The notes under the pieces were generated by a model. That model worked only from the letters and a program-made list of their open reading frames with translations. It had not been told where the DNA came from and searched no databases. 64,000 nucleotides of DNA, from positions 44,573 to 108,572 of the forward strand of contig CAZAYP010000007.1 in the NCBI GenBank assembly GCA_964489425.1, given 5' to 3'. The stretch comes from CAZAYP01 sp964489425 [NCBI: uncultured Verrucomicrobiota bacterium] (GTDB lineage: Bacteria; Verrucomicrobiota; Kiritimatiellia; RZYC01). Made by a program: the position numbers and the translations under genes. Below are positions 9,339 to 17,839 of this stretch, in pieces. How positions within the stretch are numbered: the stretch's first letter is position 1; each line of letters starts with the position of its first letter.

Positions 9339-10712
9339 ATGAGCCAGAGCTTGAAAGTGACGCTGAGCGATCAGGAGATGCCCCGGCAATGGTACAATAT
9401 TCAGGCGGATATGCCCCATGCCATGCCTCCGCCCTTGGGGCCCAATGGTCAACCGGTGCGGCCCGAGGATTTGGCCCCGGTGTTCCCGATGAACATCATC
9501 GAGCAGGAAGTTTCCCAGGAGCGCTGGATTGCCATCCCCGAGCCGGTCATTGAGAAGCTTTTGCTCTGGCGGCCCACGCCGCTGTGCCGGGCGCTGAACT
9601 TTGAGCGGGCGCTGGGCACCCCGGCCAAGATTTATTACAAGAACGAAGGCATGTCGCCGCCCGGCAGCCACAAGCCCAACACGGCCGTGGCCCAGGCCTA
9701 TTACAACAAGGTGTTTGGCATCAAGCGCCTGGTCACGGAAACCGGCGCCGGCCAGTGGGGCAGCGCCCTGGCCATGGCCTGCGCGTTGTTCGGGTTGCAG
9801 TGCCGGGTCTACATGGTGCGCGTGAGTTTTGCCCAGAAGCCGTTCCGCAAGCTGATGATGCAGACCTGGGGCGCTGAATGTCTGCCCAGTCCCAGCGAGC
9901 GCACCAAGGTGGGCCGCGACGTGCTGGCCAAAGATCCCGACACGCCCGGCAGCCTGGGGATTGCCATCAGCGAGGCCATCGAGGATTGCGTGTCGTCCCA
10001 GGACACGCGCTACTCCCTGGGCAGCGTGCTCAACCATGTCTGCTTGCACCAGACCGTCATCGGCCTCGAGGCCCGCCAGCAGTTCGAAAAAATCGGCATG
10101 TATCCGGACGTGGTGATCGGTTGCGTGGGCGGCGGGTCCAACTTTGCCGGCATCGGGTTCCCCTTTGCCCAGGACCGCATCAACGGCAAGAACGTGCGCA
10201 TCGTGGGCGTGGAACCGTCCGCCTGCCCGACCATGACCCGCGCGCCGTTTGCTTATGATCATGGCGACATCGCGCGGCTGACCCCGCTGCTGCCCATGCA
10301 CAGCCTGGGCCATGCGTTTGTCCCTCCGGCGATTCATGCCGGCGGCCTCCGCTACCATGGAGTGGCCCCGCTTGTCAGCCACCTGCTGCGGGAGAACCTG
10401 GCCGAGGCCGCGTCGATCAACCAGTTGGAATGCTACGAAGCCGCCGTGCTGTGGGCCCGGACCGAGGGCTTCATCCCCGCGCCCGAGACGGCGCATGCCA
10501 TTGCCATGACGGTGCGCGAGGCGCGCCAAGCCAAGGAAGAGGGCCGCGAGAAGGTGATCCTGTTCAACTGGTCCGGCCACGGGCTTATGGATTTGACCGG
10601 CTACGATGCCTACCTGAGCGGCAAGCTGGACAATTACGAGTTGCCCGATGCGGAGATGCGCAAATCCACCGCGGTGATGGACGCGCATCCCAAGCCGCCG
10701 CCGCTGAGATAG
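9339..10712 (+). CDS. trpB: tryptophan synthase beta chain, TrpB2 type
   Basis: A PLP enzyme of 457 residues that condenses indole with serine, or a close variant of that reaction. The PLP lysine is in G-S-H-K-P-N-T-A (Lys112). The substrate loop E-T-G-A-G-Q-W-G and the phosphate-binding glycines G-C-V-G-G-G-S-N are intact. The long N-terminal extension with R-P-T-P-L is the mark of the TrpB2 subfamily, which is longer than TrpB1 (about 400) and often works without TrpA. A clear GGAGG lies 10 bases before the ATG. No other trp gene is adjacent, which fits a salvage role or serine deaminase activity rather than a trp operon. Confidence 0.95.
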   Translation: MSQSLKVTLSDQEMPRQWYNIQADMPHAMPPPLGPNGQPVRPEDLAPVFPMNIIEQEVSQERWIAIPEPVIEKLLLWRPTPLCRALNFERALGTPAKIYYKNEGMSPPGSHKPNTAVAQAYYNKVFGIKRLVTETGAGQWGSALAMACALFGLQCRVYMVRVSFAQKPFRKLMMQTWGAECLPSPSERTKVGRDVLAKDPDTPGSLGIAISEAIEDCVSSQDTRYSLGSVLNHVCLHQTVIGLEARQQFEKIGMYPDVVIGCVGGGSNFAGIGFPFAQDRINGKNVRIVGVEPSACPTMTRAPFAYDHGDIARLTPLLPMHSLGHAFVPPAIHAGGLRYHGVAPLVSHLLRENLAEAASINQLECYEAAVLWARTEGFIPAPETAHAIAMTVREARQAKEEGREKVILFNWSGHGLMDLTGYDAYLSGKLDNYELPDAEMRKSTAVMDAHPKPPPLR

Positions 10713-10798
10713 TGTCCGCGGCGGCCGCCGGCGCGGCGTGGCGCGCTCGATGCGCGCCCGCTTAGGGGTAACATGCCCGATCGATGCAGGGAGAACGG

Positions 10799-11563
10799 AT
10801 GACGGAAGCTTCCATGGTTGATGCGTCCTTGCCATTCGAACTGGCGTCGGATGGTCAATCGATGGCTGTGACCATGGCTACCGACAGCCGGTTGATCGAC
10901 CGGGCGGTGCAGGCGGGTTGTGTTTTTCTGGCTGGGTTTGCCGTGGCGGACCCGGCACATTTCAAGCTGGTTCTGCGCGAACTGCTGCTGAACGCCCTGG
11001 AACATGGCAACCGGCGGGACCCTTCCAAAACCATCCGGTGTGCCGTCACGTACCTGGGGGACGGCCTGTTCCGGATCACGGTGCAGGATGAAGGGGCCGG
11101 CTTCGATTACCGCAACCTGAACACCCTGATGCCGAACGACCCGCGCCAGGTGCGCCGGCGTGGGTACCCGCTGATCCAATCTCACAGCGAGACCATGGCA
11201 TTTGAAGATCCCGGCAACCGGGTGACGGTGCAGGTCCGGATGCTCCCCGTGGCCGGGCTGGAAGTGGCTGTGGACGCCGGCTGGCTGGTGCTGCGGCCGG
11301 GCGCGGATATTACCGCCAGCGCCGTGGAGTCGATCCGTAAGCGCTTGCTGGACGAACTCGCCGGGGGCCGGCATCGCATCCGGTTCGATCTGCGGAGCGT
11401 GGTGGATATCGATTCCGTGGGGTTGAGCCTGTTCGTGGTCCTCGCCAACATGGCCGATCAATATGCGGATGCCGAACTGGAGATCGTCAATATTCAACAA
11501 GGGCTGCGCGACTTGTTCCACTTGTTGCGCTTGGATCAGCGGTATCGACTCCGCGACGCATAG
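10799..11563 (+). CDS. fused RsbW-like HATPase and RsbV-like STAS protein
   Basis: A single chain joins two domains that normally oppose each other. The N-terminal part (about 15-140) is an anti-sigma-type ATPase with R-E-L-L-L-N-A-L-E-H-G-N (N box) and D-E-G-A-G-F-D (G1). The G2 loop reads R-R-G-Y-P-L-I instead of G-R-G-L. The C-terminal part (about 160-250) is a STAS domain with D-I-D-S-V-G-L, which keeps the Ser that RsbW kinases phosphorylate in RsbV. A run of A-G-G-G-A-G-A precedes this ATG at good Shine-Dalgarno distance, so an ATG five codons upstream is less favoured. It sits 34 bases before cheA, suggesting partner switching tied to the chemosensory pathway. Confidence 0.85.
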   Translation: MTEASMVDASLPFELASDGQSMAVTMATDSRLIDRAVQAGCVFLAGFAVADPAHFKLVLRELLLNALEHGNRRDPSKTIRCAVTYLGDGLFRITVQDEGAGFDYRNLNTLMPNDPRQVRRRGYPLIQSHSETMAFEDPGNRVTVQVRMLPVAGLEVAVDAGWLVLRPGADITASAVESIRKRLLDELAGGRHRIRFDLRSVVDIDSVGLSLFVVLANMADQYADAELEIVNIQQGLRDLFHLLRLDQRYRLRDA

Positions 11564-11591
11564 TTGCTCCGTTGCCCGGCGCGGCTAGGAT
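11564..11591 (+). promoter_or_regulatory. sigma70-like promoter giving a leaderless cheA transcript
   Basis: TTGCTC, 16-base spacer, TAGGAT; the -10 box ends six bases before the cheA ATG and no Shine-Dalgarno site follows. Transcription should begin at or next to the start codon. Confidence 0.5.
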
Positions 11592-11597
11592 GACACC

Positions 11598-14186
11598 ATG
11601 GAATATGATGCCGAACTGCTAGGCGAGTTCAAAGCGGAAGCCAAGGAACACCTGGACTCCATTGAGTCCGACTTCCTGGCCTTGGGCAACAAGGCGGCTC
11701 CGCCGGACCGCGCCATGGTGGACAAGGTGTTCCGGGCCATCCACTCGATCAAGGGCAGCGCCGGGTTCCTGGATTTAATCAAGATCAAGGACCTGGCGCA
11801 TGTCATGGAGGCGCTGCTGGTACTGGTCCGTTCGGACAAGCTGAAGCCGGGGCAGGCGCACATTGACGCCTTGCTGGAAGGGGTCGACCACCTCAACCAC
11901 ATGCTGGACGACATGGCGGCCAGCAACAATCACGACATGCAGGCCACGCATAACAAGCTCACCCGCCTGCTGGAAGAAGCCGCGGCCACCCCGGCCCAGG
12001 GCGCGCGCCGGCCGGCTCCGGTGGTAGCGCCGCCGCCCGTTGTCCGGCCCGGCCCAACGTCGGACGTGCCCCTCCTTGACTTTGATCTGTCCGGCGTTGA
12101 GTGGCGGCAGATCCCGCCGGAATTCAGCCGCCTGTACCAGCTGCGCTACGATCTGACTGCCATGAACACCGGGGCCCGCATTACGCCCTTGGCCCTGTTG
12201 CGGCAGCTGTATGACAAGGGCTACATCGTGGAGGCCCGCGCCCACGTTGCGGCCCGGGACCTGAACGCCCGGTTGGGCGAACTCCCGCTGTGGTGCGATG
12301 TGCTGTATGCCACGACCCTGGATGCGGCGCAGGTCAAAGCCCACACGGCCTGGCCGCCGGTGGCGGTCGCGGAATTGGGATGGCCTTCGAAGCCCCCGGT
12401 CATCGACCTGGGGCCGCCCCCCGCCGCGCCGGCCGTGGCGCCTGAGGCGCCAAGCGAAATCCCCGTTTCGCAGGAAATGTACCAGCGGTTTGCCCTGGAG
12501 TCCGGTGAACTGTTGGACGCTGCCGAGGACGGCTTGCTGCGCCTGCTCAAGGAACCCGCGCAGCGATCGGACATTTGCCAGGAAACCTTTCGCTGTGTCC
12601 ACAGCTTCAAGGGCAACTGCGGATTTTTTGGGTTGCCGGATTTCGAGAAAGTCAGCCATGCCGCGGAAACCATCATGGACGGGCTGCGCAACGGGTCCCT
12701 GGCCTGCTCGGAAAGCGTGGTCAGCACGCTGCTCGCGGTGATCGATTACCTGCGCGCCGGGCTGGCGCGCGGCGGCCAGGATCATCTGCCGGAGTTGACC
12801 GAGCGCGATGCCTGGATCGCCCGGCTGGAACAGTTGGGCCAGCCGGACGCCGCCGCGGTGGCCGCCCCCCCGCCGGTTCCGGAGGCCGCCCCGGTGGCGG
12901 CGCCGGTGCCGGCCCCGGTGGCTGAGCCGGCCGCCGAACTCCAGGAATCCGCCCGGCCGGCATCGGCGGCTGCGGCGCCCCAGGCCGCCCGGCAGGATAT
13001 TCGGGTGGACCTGCAGAAACTGGACCGGCTGATCAACCTGGTGGGCGAACTGGTCATTGCCGAGGCCATGGTGGTGCGGCACCCGGTGGTCATGCGCGCG
13101 GACGACGAGCACCTTGAGCGCGCCATCCATCATCTGGGCCGCATATCGTCGGACCTTCAGGACATCGCCATGAGCGTGCGGATGATTCCCCTGGCCGGCA
13201 CGTTCCGCAAGATGAAGCGCCTGGTGCACGACGTGTCCGCCAAGGCCGGCAAGCAGGTCGAACTCGTCCTGCTGGGCGAAGAAACCGAGATGGACAAGAC
13301 CGTGATCGAGCAGATCAACGATCCCCTGGTGCACATCGTGCGCAACTCCATCGATCACGGCATGGAATCATCCGCGGACCGGGCCGCGGCCGGCAAACCG
13401 GCGGCGGGCACGGTCACCATCCAGGCCCGGCACCAGGGCGGCGAGGTCTGGCTCAGCATCGCGGACGATGGCCGCGGCTTGAGCCGCGAGAAAATTCTGG
13501 CCAAGGCGATCCAGAAAGGCTTGGTCAAAGGCGATGGCTCCGGCTTGAGCGATGACGATGTGTACCGGATCATTTTCGAGCCCGGTTTTTCCACGGCGGC
13601 CGTGGTCACGGATATCTCCGGCCGCGGCGTCGGCATGGATGTCGTCCGCAAGAACATCGAGAAGCTGAGCGGCCGCGTCGAGGTGCGCACCCAGCCCGGG
13701 CAGGGCACCACCGTGATCCTGCGCATCCCGCTGACCCTGGCGATCATTGACGGCATGCTGGTGCGGGTGGGCCAGGCGCAGTACACGATCCCGTTGCTCG
13801 CCATCCGCGAGTCGTTGCGGCCCGAATCCCGGCACATCACGCAACTGCCGGACGGCGTGGAAATCGTGCGGGTGCGCGAGGAAATGGTGCCCGTGCTGCG
13901 CCTGCACCACCTGTTCGAACAAACCGCGGACTGCGCCCGGTTGGAGGAGGGGCTGCTGATCATCATCGAGGCTGACGGCGAACCGGCCGCCCTGCTGGTG
14001 GATGAAATTGTCGGCCAGCAGCAGGCGGTCATCAAGGGCCTGTCCGCCTACCTGGGCAAGGCGCGGGGCGTGTCCGGGTGTACCATCCTCGGCAACGGCG
14101 AAGTGAGCCTGATCCTCGACGTGGCCAGCCTCATCAAGATGGCCCAGCAGAAAACCGCCGCCGCGGCCGCCGCGCGCGGCGATTAG
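11598..14186 (+). CDS. cheA: CheA-type histidine kinase with two Hpt domains and a C-terminal CheW domain
   Basis: An 862-residue cytoplasmic kinase. Hpt1 has H-S-I-K-G-S-A-G-F (His49) and Hpt2 has H-S-F-K-G-N-C-G-F (His335). Pro/Ala-rich linkers follow. The dimerisation domain contains L-D-R-L-I-N-L-V-G-E-L-V. The ATPase has H-I-V-R-N-S-I-D-H-G-M-E, D-D-G-R-G-L and G-R-G-V-G-M-D-V-V. A CheW-like regulatory domain fills the last 150 residues and ends G-C-T-I-L-G-N-G-E-V-S-L-I-L-D. The segment between the Hpt domains (about 150-270) is not one I recognise. CheR follows directly. No receptor, separate CheW, CheY or CheB is encoded nearby, so the output regulator must lie elsewhere. Confidence 0.95.
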   Translation: MEYDAELLGEFKAEAKEHLDSIESDFLALGNKAAPPDRAMVDKVFRAIHSIKGSAGFLDLIKIKDLAHVMEALLVLVRSDKLKPGQAHIDALLEGVDHLNHMLDDMAASNNHDMQATHNKLTRLLEEAAATPAQGARRPAPVVAPPPVVRPGPTSDVPLLDFDLSGVEWRQIPPEFSRLYQLRYDLTAMNTGARITPLALLRQLYDKGYIVEARAHVAARDLNARLGELPLWCDVLYATTLDAAQVKAHTAWPPVAVAELGWPSKPPVIDLGPPPAAPAVAPEAPSEIPVSQEMYQRFALESGELLDAAEDGLLRLLKEPAQRSDICQETFRCVHSFKGNCGFFGLPDFEKVSHAAETIMDGLRNGSLACSESVVSTLLAVIDYLRAGLARGGQDHLPELTERDAWIARLEQLGQPDAAAVAAPPPVPEAAPVAAPVPAPVAEPAAELQESARPASAAAAPQAARQDIRVDLQKLDRLINLVGELVIAEAMVVRHPVVMRADDEHLERAIHHLGRISSDLQDIAMSVRMIPLAGTFRKMKRLVHDVSAKAGKQVELVLLGEETEMDKTVIEQINDPLVHIVRNSIDHGMESSADRAAAGKPAAGTVTIQARHQGGEVWLSIADDGRGLSREKILAKAIQKGLVKGDGSGLSDDDVYRIIFEPGFSTAAVVTDISGRGVGMDVVRKNIEKLSGRVEVRTQPGQGTTVILRIPLTLAIIDGMLVRVGQAQYTIPLLAIRESLRPESRHITQLPDGVEIVRVREEMVPVLRLHHLFEQTADCARLEEGLLIIIEADGEPAALLVDEIVGQQQAVIKGLSAYLGKARGVSGCTILGNGEVSLILDVASLIKMAQQKTAAAAAARGD

Positions 14187-14193
14187 GCGGGAC

Positions 14194-15087
14194 GTGCGCA
14201 TGCCTGAGCCGGACACTTCCGCGGCCGATATCCTGCCGCAACCCTTTGCCATGATGACCCTTACGGACGAGGAGTTCGGCCGCATCCGGGATCTCGTGTA
14301 TGCGCACTTTGGCATCCGTCTGACCCCCGAAAAAAAATGCCTGGTGGTGGGCCGGTTGCAGAAGCTTCTGCGCCAGCGCGGATTCGAATCGTTCGGCGCT
14401 TACCTGGACTTCCTGGAGCAGGCGCCGACCCCCGAGAACTTGTCCGAGCTGGTGAACCGCATCTCCACCAACCACACCTTTTTCTTTCGCGAGCGGGAGC
14501 ATTTCGATTACCTCGTCCACCACGCGTTGCCGGCCGTGATGGCGCTGCTGAAGCCGCACAACACCCGTGACCTTCGCGTGTGGTGCGCCGCCTGCGCCAG
14601 CGGCGAAGAGGCGTACACCCTGATGATGCTGATCATGGATTTGCTCGGCGCCGAGTATTCCGCGTGGAACGCGGGGTTGCTGGCCACGGATATTTCCGAG
14701 AAAGCGCTCGCCGTGGCGCGCGCGGGAACCTACCCGGCCGACCGGCTCCAGGCGGTGCCCGCGGAGCTTCGCCAGCGCCATTTCCAGCGCCTGCCTGCGG
14801 GCGAGTGGCAGGTCGCGCTGCGCGTCCGCCGGGAGATCGTGTTCCGGCGCTTCAACCTGATGAACGCGGTGTTCCCGTTCAAAAAGCCGTTCCACGTGAT
14901 CTTTTGCCGCAACGTGATGATCTACTTCGATGCGCCCACGCGGGACGCCCTGGCCCGGCGCTTGTTCCAGGCGCTGGCGCCGGGCGGCTACCTGTTCATC
15001 GGCCACTCCGAAACCCTGGGCCGCGATAAAACGCCGTTCGAGTACCTGGGCCCGGCCATGTACCGCCGGCCGCTGGCCGGCGGATGA
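14194..15087 (+). CDS. cheR: CheR-type protein-glutamate methyltransferase
   Basis: A SAM-dependent methyltransferase of chemoreceptor glutamates. It has the N-terminal all-alpha domain and then N-R-I-S-T-N-H-T-F-F-F-R-E, the SAM motif W-C-A-A-C-A-S-G-E-E-A-Y-T, A-T-D-I-S-E-K-A-L, F-C-R-N-V-M-I-Y-F and G-G-Y-L-F-I-G-H-S-E. These are all canonical. It begins with GTG eight bases after the cheA stop, with an ATG two codons later that is equally plausible behind the GGCGGGA stretch. It is the last gene of the chemosensory unit and implies that a methylated receptor exists elsewhere in the genome. Confidence 0.95.
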   Translation: MRMPEPDTSAADILPQPFAMMTLTDEEFGRIRDLVYAHFGIRLTPEKKCLVVGRLQKLLRQRGFESFGAYLDFLEQAPTPENLSELVNRISTNHTFFFREREHFDYLVHHALPAVMALLKPHNTRDLRVWCAACASGEEAYTLMMLIMDLLGAEYSAWNAGLLATDISEKALAVARAGTYPADRLQAVPAELRQRHFQRLPAGEWQVALRVRREIVFRRFNLMNAVFPFKKPFHVIFCRNVMIYFDAPTRDALARRLFQALAPGGYLFIGHSETLGRDKTPFEYLGPAMYRRPLAGG

Positions 15088-15093
15088 GCGTTT

Positions 15094-15918
15094 CTAGAAC
15101 ACCAACCCGGCCTTGAGTCCGAAAATCTGGGCTTCCGACTGGGGTTGCATGATCTCCGTCTGGGGGTCGGCCTCCGAGGCGGCGAACTTCAGTTCCTCGT
15201 AAAACAGCGCCACGTACCCATGGTAAATATCGGCGCCGGCTTCCGCGTAGAGCGAGCTTTTCTTCCCCGGCTTCAAGGTCACCTCCTGGGTGCCGCCGGC
15301 CACCGGCATGTCGACCTTCTCGTTGTTGTAGAACGGAAACCGCAGCGTGATCCGGCCGAACAGGTTCACCCGGGAAGTCACCCGGCCGACCAGGCCCACG
15401 CCGAGGTTGGCGTACGCGGTGGTCCAATATTCCGTGTAGCCGTACTGCCGATCTTCGTCGGTGCCGGTGCCCAGTTCGCGTTTCCACAGGCGCGCGCCGG
15501 CCCCGGCAAACGGCTGCACCTGCAACGCCGCCGACGCTGGCAGATACACCACGAAGTTGGCTTCGCCCTTGCCCCCGGTGTAGGTGGTTTTGCTCGTGTA
15601 CGGCACCAGCAACGGACCATTCGGGTTGTCCAGTTGCAGGTAACCGCTGTAATCGATTTGTCCATAGGACATCTCCCCCAGCGCCTCCACGCCCACCCGC
15701 GCGTTGAACGGCACCGCCAGCCGCAGCCCGCCGCCATATCGCGGCCCGGTCTCCTTGACAAACTCACGGCCGCCCATGGTTTCCTGCCATTCAAAGCGTT
15801 CCGCCAGGCCGTAGATGTTGGCCTGCCACTGGTTGGTGGCCGCCGTGCCGGCGCTCGCCATCCCCATGGTTCCCATCCAGCCCGCTGCCAGCATGCCCCA
15901 CAGCCTGATCTTCATCAT
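15094..15918 (-). CDS. predicted outer-membrane beta-barrel protein
   Basis: A 274-residue protein with a signal peptide (M-M-K-I-R-L-W-G-M-L-A-A-G-W-M-G, cleavage near A-S-A-G). Alternating hydrophobic and aromatic strands follow, such as Y-G-G-G-L-R-L-A-V-P-F and A-G-A-R-L-W-K-R-E-L, and the chain ends in Phe (G-L-K-A-G-L-V-F), as expected for BAM-inserted barrels. AAGGAG precedes the ATG. It converges on cheR with six bases between stops. Function is unknown: it could be a porin-like protein or an OmpW/OmpA-type barrel. Confidence 0.65.
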   Translation of the reverse strand: MMKIRLWGMLAAGWMGTMGMASAGTAATNQWQANIYGLAERFEWQETMGGREFVKETGPRYGGGLRLAVPFNARVGVEALGEMSYGQIDYSGYLQLDNPNGPLLVPYTSKTTYTGGKGEANFVVYLPASAALQVQPFAGAGARLWKRELGTGTDEDRQYGYTEYWTTAYANLGVGLVGRVTSRVNLFGRITLRFPFYNNEKVDMPVAGGTQEVTLKPGKKSSLYAEAGADIYHGYVALFYEELKFAASEADPQTEIMQPQSEAQIFGLKAGLVF

Positions 15919-16077
15919 GCGCTCCTTGTTTGCAACCCATGGTAACCAGACTTGCGCTGGTCGGCAACCTTATAGCTTTTTTGTGCATTTTCCAAGCGGT
16001 TGAGGCTTGGATGGACCGGCGGAAAATGGTAGAAAATTTGTTGAGTATCGAATATTCCCAAGAAAGGAGAGCTCTGC

Positions 16078-16542
16078 ATGCACGACGAATGTTGTCCCCG
16101 ATTCAATCCTGATCCATGGAACGAAAAAGTGCTCACCTGGGAAAACCGGCGCTTTGTCAAAGATCGCGTGACCAGTTTCCTCCATATCCCGTTGAATTTT
16201 GGCGCGGTGATGAAGCGGAACATGGCCGCCATCCAGGCCGCCAGCGCCGAACCCGAAGCCATGGTGGTGCTGTCGGACGAGAATTCGCTGTGGGGGGCGG
16301 ACGTATATATCGAGGTAACCAAGGAAATTCCCGTAAAAACCATGGCAACCATCTCCGGGACCTTCCTGTCCAAGGTGTTCGAAGGCCCCTACCAGAACAT
16401 GCGCAAATGGATCGAAGAAATGCAGGCCTACGTGAAGGGCCAGGGCCGGGAGTTCCGAAAGCTCTACTTCTACTATACAACCTGCCCCAAGTGCGCCAAG
16501 AAGTACGGCAAGAACTACGTGGTCATCCTGGCCCAGGTCTGA
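16078..16542 (+). CDS. conserved protein of unknown function with a C-terminal CPKC motif
   Basis: A 154-residue soluble protein with no signal peptide. It has the look of a widespread bacterial family often labelled only 'hydrolase': F-N-P-D-P-W-N-E-K near the start, H-I-P-L-N-F-G-A-V in the middle and T-T-C-P-K-C-A-K-K-Y-G-K-N-Y at the end. The C-P-K-C pair could bind metal. A GyrI-like small-molecule-binding fold is a guess. AGGAGA is well placed before the ATG. The gene stands alone, divergent from the outer-membrane protein gene. Confidence 0.7.
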   Translation: MHDECCPRFNPDPWNEKVLTWENRRFVKDRVTSFLHIPLNFGAVMKRNMAAIQAASAEPEAMVVLSDENSLWGADVYIEVTKEIPVKTMATISGTFLSKVFEGPYQNMRKWIEEMQAYVKGQGREFRKLYFYYTTCPKCAKKYGKNYVVILAQV

Positions 16543-16662
16543 GGCGTGGTCGGACGTTGCGAGAAGACCGCGACCTTGCCCTGAAAGCACCCCTCGCAAC
16601 AAGAACCATGGAATAACTCATGGACCGGCCGTGCGGGCTCCGGTCCATGGATAAGGAGATAC

Positions 16663-17070
16663 ATGAGAAATATGACCCTTGCGGCATTTGTGGCGGTTTG
16701 CATCCTGCAGTCCGCCGTTCTTGCCAGGGCCGGTGAATTGCCCAGGAAAACAGCCAACTATTACAAGGCGCTTGCTGAGCAGAACCTCGGGAAGGAAGTG
16801 GTCATCGACGTGACCCATGTTACGCCCGAAGAAGTGCTCGACCTCGTGTCGATCCCCGACCATACCGTGCTTATTGCCCATACCTACAACCAGGCATACG
16901 GGGGATGGATTCATGTGGCTGTGCCAAATCCACAGGCAGAGAGCTTCCTGAAGCGGTTTGGCACCAGCACGGAATTCTCTCGTCCGTTGGTCCCCAAAAC
17001 AAAACCGCTCAAAGGCATTCTCAAGAAAACAGGCAAAGGCATTTCCTACATCTTGTATCCGCAATCGTGA
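16663..17070 (+). CDS. small exported protein of unknown function
   Basis: A 135-residue protein with a signal peptide (hydrophobic residues about 5-20, cleavage near A-R-A-G). The mature part is basic towards the C-terminus (K-T-K-P-L-K-G-I-L-K-K-T-G-K-G). AAGGAGA stands seven bases before the ATG. No domain is recognised. It is followed on the same strand by a single-span membrane protein. Confidence 0.6.
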   Translation: MRNMTLAAFVAVCILQSAVLARAGELPRKTANYYKALAEQNLGKEVVIDVTHVTPEEVLDLVSIPDHTVLIAHTYNQAYGGWIHVAVPNPQAESFLKRFGTSTEFSRPLVPKTKPLKGILKKTGKGISYILYPQS

Positions 17071-17079
17071 GCCCTGGTC

Positions 17080-17112
17080 GGTGCCGGCACGGTTTTAATG
17101 AACTGTTCCGGG
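17080..17112 (-). pseudogene. scrap resembling the 3' end of the downstream phosphodiesterase gene
   Basis: Read on the minus strand, these 33 bases encode P-E-Q-F-I-K-T-V-P-A, close to the P-E-Q-F-L-E-N-V-P-A tail of the phosphodiesterase gene that ends about 750 bases away (17862-17893). An in-frame TAG lies a few codons upstream. It looks like a decayed partial duplicate, but the match is short. Confidence 0.3.
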
Positions 17113-17196
17113 GGCTGACCTTCCTAAACAAAGCCTCGGGTGCGGTGTACTATTGGAACACGCCTGTGTTCGAAACATCAAATCAGCAGGGGTCAT

Positions 17197-17751
17197 ATGC
17201 AAGTCCAGGGGAAAGCAGAGTCGGTTGACGCGAACCGCCCGGCCGCAGGCGCCAGCATGGTCCAACCGAGACGGCGGAAGGATTGGCAGTGGGTTTTCTC
17301 TCTCGCCATGGTGGTGGGTGTCCTTGTTTTCGTAGGCTTGCAGTATCGCTGGAATTATACGGTGCAGTGGGGGGCACCAATGATTGAGCGGCCGCAGTTC
17401 CGCGGGGCGGATGGGACGGAAATGCCCGCACGCTACACAGAAGCAGACGTGCAGCAACTGCTGGCAGCGCTCCAGGAAAAAGTCACCCAAGGGTGTGCGG
17501 ATGCAATCCCACGGCAACGGCGGCTATCGTTGTTTAAGCCGCAAGCCCAATGGGTCATGGAAACCCAGTTCAGTGAATTGAGAAACGGCGCATTTACCCT
17601 GACGGTCAAGTCGCATGACGGCCGCAGCGCGCAGGCTCTTGGCGAATGGAGCGGCACCTTCCAAAGTCCGGATGAGTACCGCGCCGAGATGGCTCGATTC
17701 AGTCATGAAATCGCCGCTGGCCTCATCACGGCCGGGACCCGCCAACTGTAG
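17197..17751 (+). CDS. single-span membrane protein of unknown function
   Basis: A 184-residue protein with a basic N-terminal segment (Q-P-R-R-R-K-D), one transmembrane helix (F-S-L-A-M-V-V-G-V-L-V-F-V-G-L) and a soluble C-terminal domain of about 120 residues that should face the periplasm. The ATG used here follows AGGGG at proper spacing. An in-frame GTG 19 codons upstream lacks a ribosome-binding site. No family is recognised. Confidence 0.5.
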   Translation: MQVQGKAESVDANRPAAGASMVQPRRRKDWQWVFSLAMVVGVLVFVGLQYRWNYTVQWGAPMIERPQFRGADGTEMPARYTEADVQQLLAALQEKVTQGCADAIPRQRRLSLFKPQAQWVMETQFSELRNGAFTLTVKSHDGRSAQALGEWSGTFQSPDEYRAEMARFSHEIAAGLITAGTRQL

Positions 17752-17839
17752 GGTCAAGTTTCTTCGTGATGGGCTCGCGCAAGGTGTTCCATTTCCTGAT
17801 GTTCAGCACGGGGGCGATGCTCCCAAACGCGCGGCACCG

